Positions 29,230 to 31,634 of a DNA stretch of 31,634 nt are shown piece by piece. Under the pieces are notes generated by a model that saw only the letters and a list, made by a program, of their open reading frames with translations, was not told where the DNA came from and ran no database searches. The stretch is from Gnetum montanum. Lineage: Eukaryota > Streptophyta > Gnetopsida > Gnetales > Gnetaceae. The stretch is from assembly GCA_015680685.1 (NCBI GenBank), contig MNCI01020127.1, positions 39,216 through 70,849 on the forward strand. Reading direction: 5' to 3'. The position numbers were made by a program, and so were the translations under genes. The first letter of the stretch is position 1; every line of letters begins with the position of its first letter.

Positions 29230-31634
29230 ATGTCTCCTTCTTCCTACGAAAGCACCTCACTGCCTAGGTTTGAAACATGAAACAATCAGTGGGGTAATAC
29301 ACATGATGTTGATCTGCTAGTCCCTTAACAAGTTTGAGTGGTATATATTCATCCTGATGAGTATATACTAGACTTCACCTTTATCCTTCATCAATACAAA
29401 AAATTGCATTGGTGAGACTTAGAAGGTTACATAGTGTTACCTCTCGATCGTTCAGTCCCGAGCATGCTTCTTCATGCTCTCACAAGAATTGGCATGCCAC
29501 ACTTACACGTAGAATACATTATGCAAGACCATGACTCAAAAGAATAGCATCCAATAGAGGCACAATGTCAAAGGAACTTGCAACAGGAGATACATCATAA
29601 GTTTTTGAAGGGTAAGTGGTCCCAGGATGCCCCACGTGTCTTAAAGCAGAAATGAGGGTCGTGAACTTGCCTTAGGCAATCACCCACACAACGATGTTCC
29701 TTCCCTTGACTTTGGCGAAGGGGTTGTATATCAAAACCTTCATCCCACTATTCATAACCTAGGTTTTGATACCCACGGGCATAAAGGATCTGAAAAAGGA
29801 ACACGAACACATGATAAAGACAGACATTCTGATCGCAATAGCGATTGAGGCTGAGATTGCCAAAGAGAAGGTGGCAGACATTGTCATGATGACAGTTCTC
29901 CTTATTCTTCACCTTCATAATCTCCTTCAGTGTCTGGACGTAGTCATAGAGAAAAAGACCATGGGGATAAAGGTAGGAAAAGTGGAAGTTATAGATGAAA
30001 CAGCTAGAAAAGGGGATGAGGATATTCTAGAGAGTCATGACATAGAAGAAGGGAGAGTAGGGAACAACGTAGGCATCATAAACTCCATGGACGAGATGAT
30101 CATGATGAACCCCTACTCTCTACTCAAAGTATGTTGGACATAACTGAGGTTGTTAGAATTCCAAAAAAGCACCAGAAAGATAGTAAGATCAAGAGATTAG
30201 ATATGAACAATATCCCACAATTTGAAGGGGGATACAACGCTGATCCTCAGAATCACTTACAAGCATTCCATGATGCATGTGCCTTACAAAATATAGAGAA
30301 CAAATAGCAAAAACTTAAGTTGTTTCCATGGACACTAGTTAAAGAAGCAGAAAGGTGGTACCCGTCTTTAGAACTAGAATCCATTTGTAGGTGGAGTACT
30401 ATGTTAGAACTATTTAATGACAAGTACCAAACGTACTCTCGAGTGTCTAACTTGCAAAAGCAAATCCAAGGCTAGAAATAAGAAGAACATGAACCCTTGG
30501 ATGCTGCCATGGGCCAATATTATGCACTATTACACCATTGTCCTAGCCATGGTTATTCGCAAAGGGATCAACTTTGCCATCTCGTGGATGGGCTTAGGCA
30601 TGAAATGAGAAGAACCTTTGGGACTTATGCCTAAGGAAGACTATCTGAGCTTAGGTCCCATCAAATTCAAAGACTATTGGAGCAAGTTGCTAAGGAAGAA
30701 GGTAAGCTACAGAAGAGAGAAAGTGCAGAAGAGTATAACTAAGATCCTTCCCTTCAGAAGAGGGGAGTAATATTTTGTGAGGATGAAGAAGAGTCACCAC
30801 TCGAAGAGATGGTGAATAGGAAAAATTTGTTTATTCAAAAGATGACATCAGAAGTTTTAGCAAAGGTAGAACAAATGTGGGATTTTCTAGACAATAGATT
30901 TCAAACTATTCTTAAAATAGTAGAGGAGTCTAGAGATCAAGGTAGTGATTGCAAAAAAAGAAAAAAGAGAGAGGCTGAACATGCATGTAGCAAGGGTAAG
31001 GGCAAAGTTGCCATCATTGAAGAGGTTGTGGATTTGGAAATAGACAATGATAGTGGATGTAAGATATGTCAATATGACCATCCTAAGGGATGTTGCCCTA
31101 TAATCTCACATCTGCAGGAGTCTAGGGTGTATGCACTCAACCCACAATTAAATAAAAGGCAAACACCTTGAAGGTTACCTTACCCTCAATGTAACACAAG
31201 ACAACTCCACCAACCCTTAACGTATTATCACAGTGGATCTCCACCATAACCGATTGAGCAATATCAATAGTGGCAATGCCCACAATCATGGGGAATGCCA
31301 CCACCAAGGCAATAATATCCTTACTGGTAACTTGACTTGTATGGATATTATGTGCAACGGTCAATATCCCCACGTGACTCTATTGGTCACATCACTCCTC
31401 AAGCTCACTACCAAGCTTGCGAGTATTATGGGACTCGCTCTTCTAGAGGTGATAAGCATATCATCCTTCTCATCTGGTTGCATCTCTTCCACCAATAGCT
31501 CCACTATCACCTACTCCCACAATGCAAGCTGAAATCCCTACTGAGTCACAGCAACGTAATGCCATGAGGGCTATTAACTTTCAACCTATTGTTGGTTCCA
31601 ACAACCACATGAAGAAAAGACCTTTCTTTAGAAC
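29230..31634 (+). pseudogene. gag of element C, decayed, runs off the window
   Basis: ATG 29230 (MSPSSYESTSLPRFET) opens an N-terminal domain with IHPDEYILDFTFILHQ and LEGYIVLPLDRSVPSMLLHA, broken by stops in one frame up to about 29600. A frame change follows, then the Ser-rich and mixed-charge region (about 29810-30105: SPYSSPS, SGRSHREKDHGDKGRKSGS). The capsid-like domain (about 30190-30620) shows RLDMNNIPQFEGGYN, HLQAFHDACALQN, LVKEAERWYPSLE and MLELFNDKYQTYS. A 120-codon open block (30809-31171) carries the zinc knuckle CKICQYDHPKGCC (31058-31096). The last 460 bp are a Pro/Gln/Tyr-rich linker (GMPPPRQ, YGYYVQ) that in element B precedes the protease. The capsid block fits the retrotransposon Gag family. 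Confidence 0.85.

Larger units (their letters stand above)
28120..31634 (+). mobile_element. Element C: 5' part of an Athila/Tat-like gypsy element
   Basis: Complete 5' LTR (28120-29093), primer site (29095-29112), leader and gag (from ATG 29230) up to the Pro/Gln-rich linker before the protease, where the window ends. The 5 bp before the LTR are CTATG (28115-28119), the expected target duplication; the partner lies outside. It appears inserted in a Copia-type gag. Confidence 0.87.

Noticed and set aside
29766-30143. 125-codon plus-strand frame in element C
   Set aside because: It lies in a different frame over the mixed-charge gag region; the frame with SGRSHREKDHGDKG that continues into the capsid block matches copies B and D and is the real one.

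Overview
This is nuclear DNA of a land plant, most likely a seed plant with a very large, repeat-filled genome. A gymnosperm is my best guess, but nothing in the sequence proves it. One intact single-exon gene, a mitochondrial-type P-class pentatricopeptide repeat (PPR) protein (14915-16177, minus strand), stands among decayed retroelements. I see no tRNA, rRNA, CRISPR or bacterial-type gene.

Left block (1 to about 11,900). Three elements are nested. Element A (1-5315, plus strand) is the 3' half of a Ty3/gypsy retrotransposon of the Athila/Tat group. Its 1,002-bp LTR ends inside the reverse transcriptase of element D (5316-10453, minus strand), a second member of the same family with 5' LTR, tRNA-Asp-type primer site, gag, protease and partial RT. 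The outer LTR edge of D in turn cuts the coding region of a LINE (about 10454-11815, minus strand). A therefore sits in D, which sits in the LINE.

Middle (about 11,900-16,915). AT-rich intergenic DNA surrounds the PPR gene. I recognise no second gene.

Right block (16,916-31,634). Element B (16916-26478, plus strand) is a third family member. It spans a 5'-LTR remnant, primer site, gag-protease, a long non-coding stretch, a roughly 910-codon third ORF (ORF3) and the 3' LTR, but has no RT or integrase. A Copia-like gag fragment (27886-28119) is then cut by element C (28120 to the window end, plus strand), a fourth member with a 974-bp 5' LTR and gag.

Together the four copies give a composite family: LTR with TGATGAG...CTCATCA ends; tRNA-Asp primer site; Gag with a mixed-charge Arg/Asp/His domain, a capsid-like domain and a shortened zinc knuckle (CX2CX3HX4C); protease; RT; a non-coding segment with a TATA box; then ORF3, a long coiled-coil protein in the position where Athila elements carry their env-like gene. 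Two features stand out. Each LTR has a different palindrome-rich array just upstream of its TATA box. The long frames of copy B are broken almost only by stops that C-to-T change would make from Gln, Arg or Trp codons, as expected from decay of methylated cytosines.
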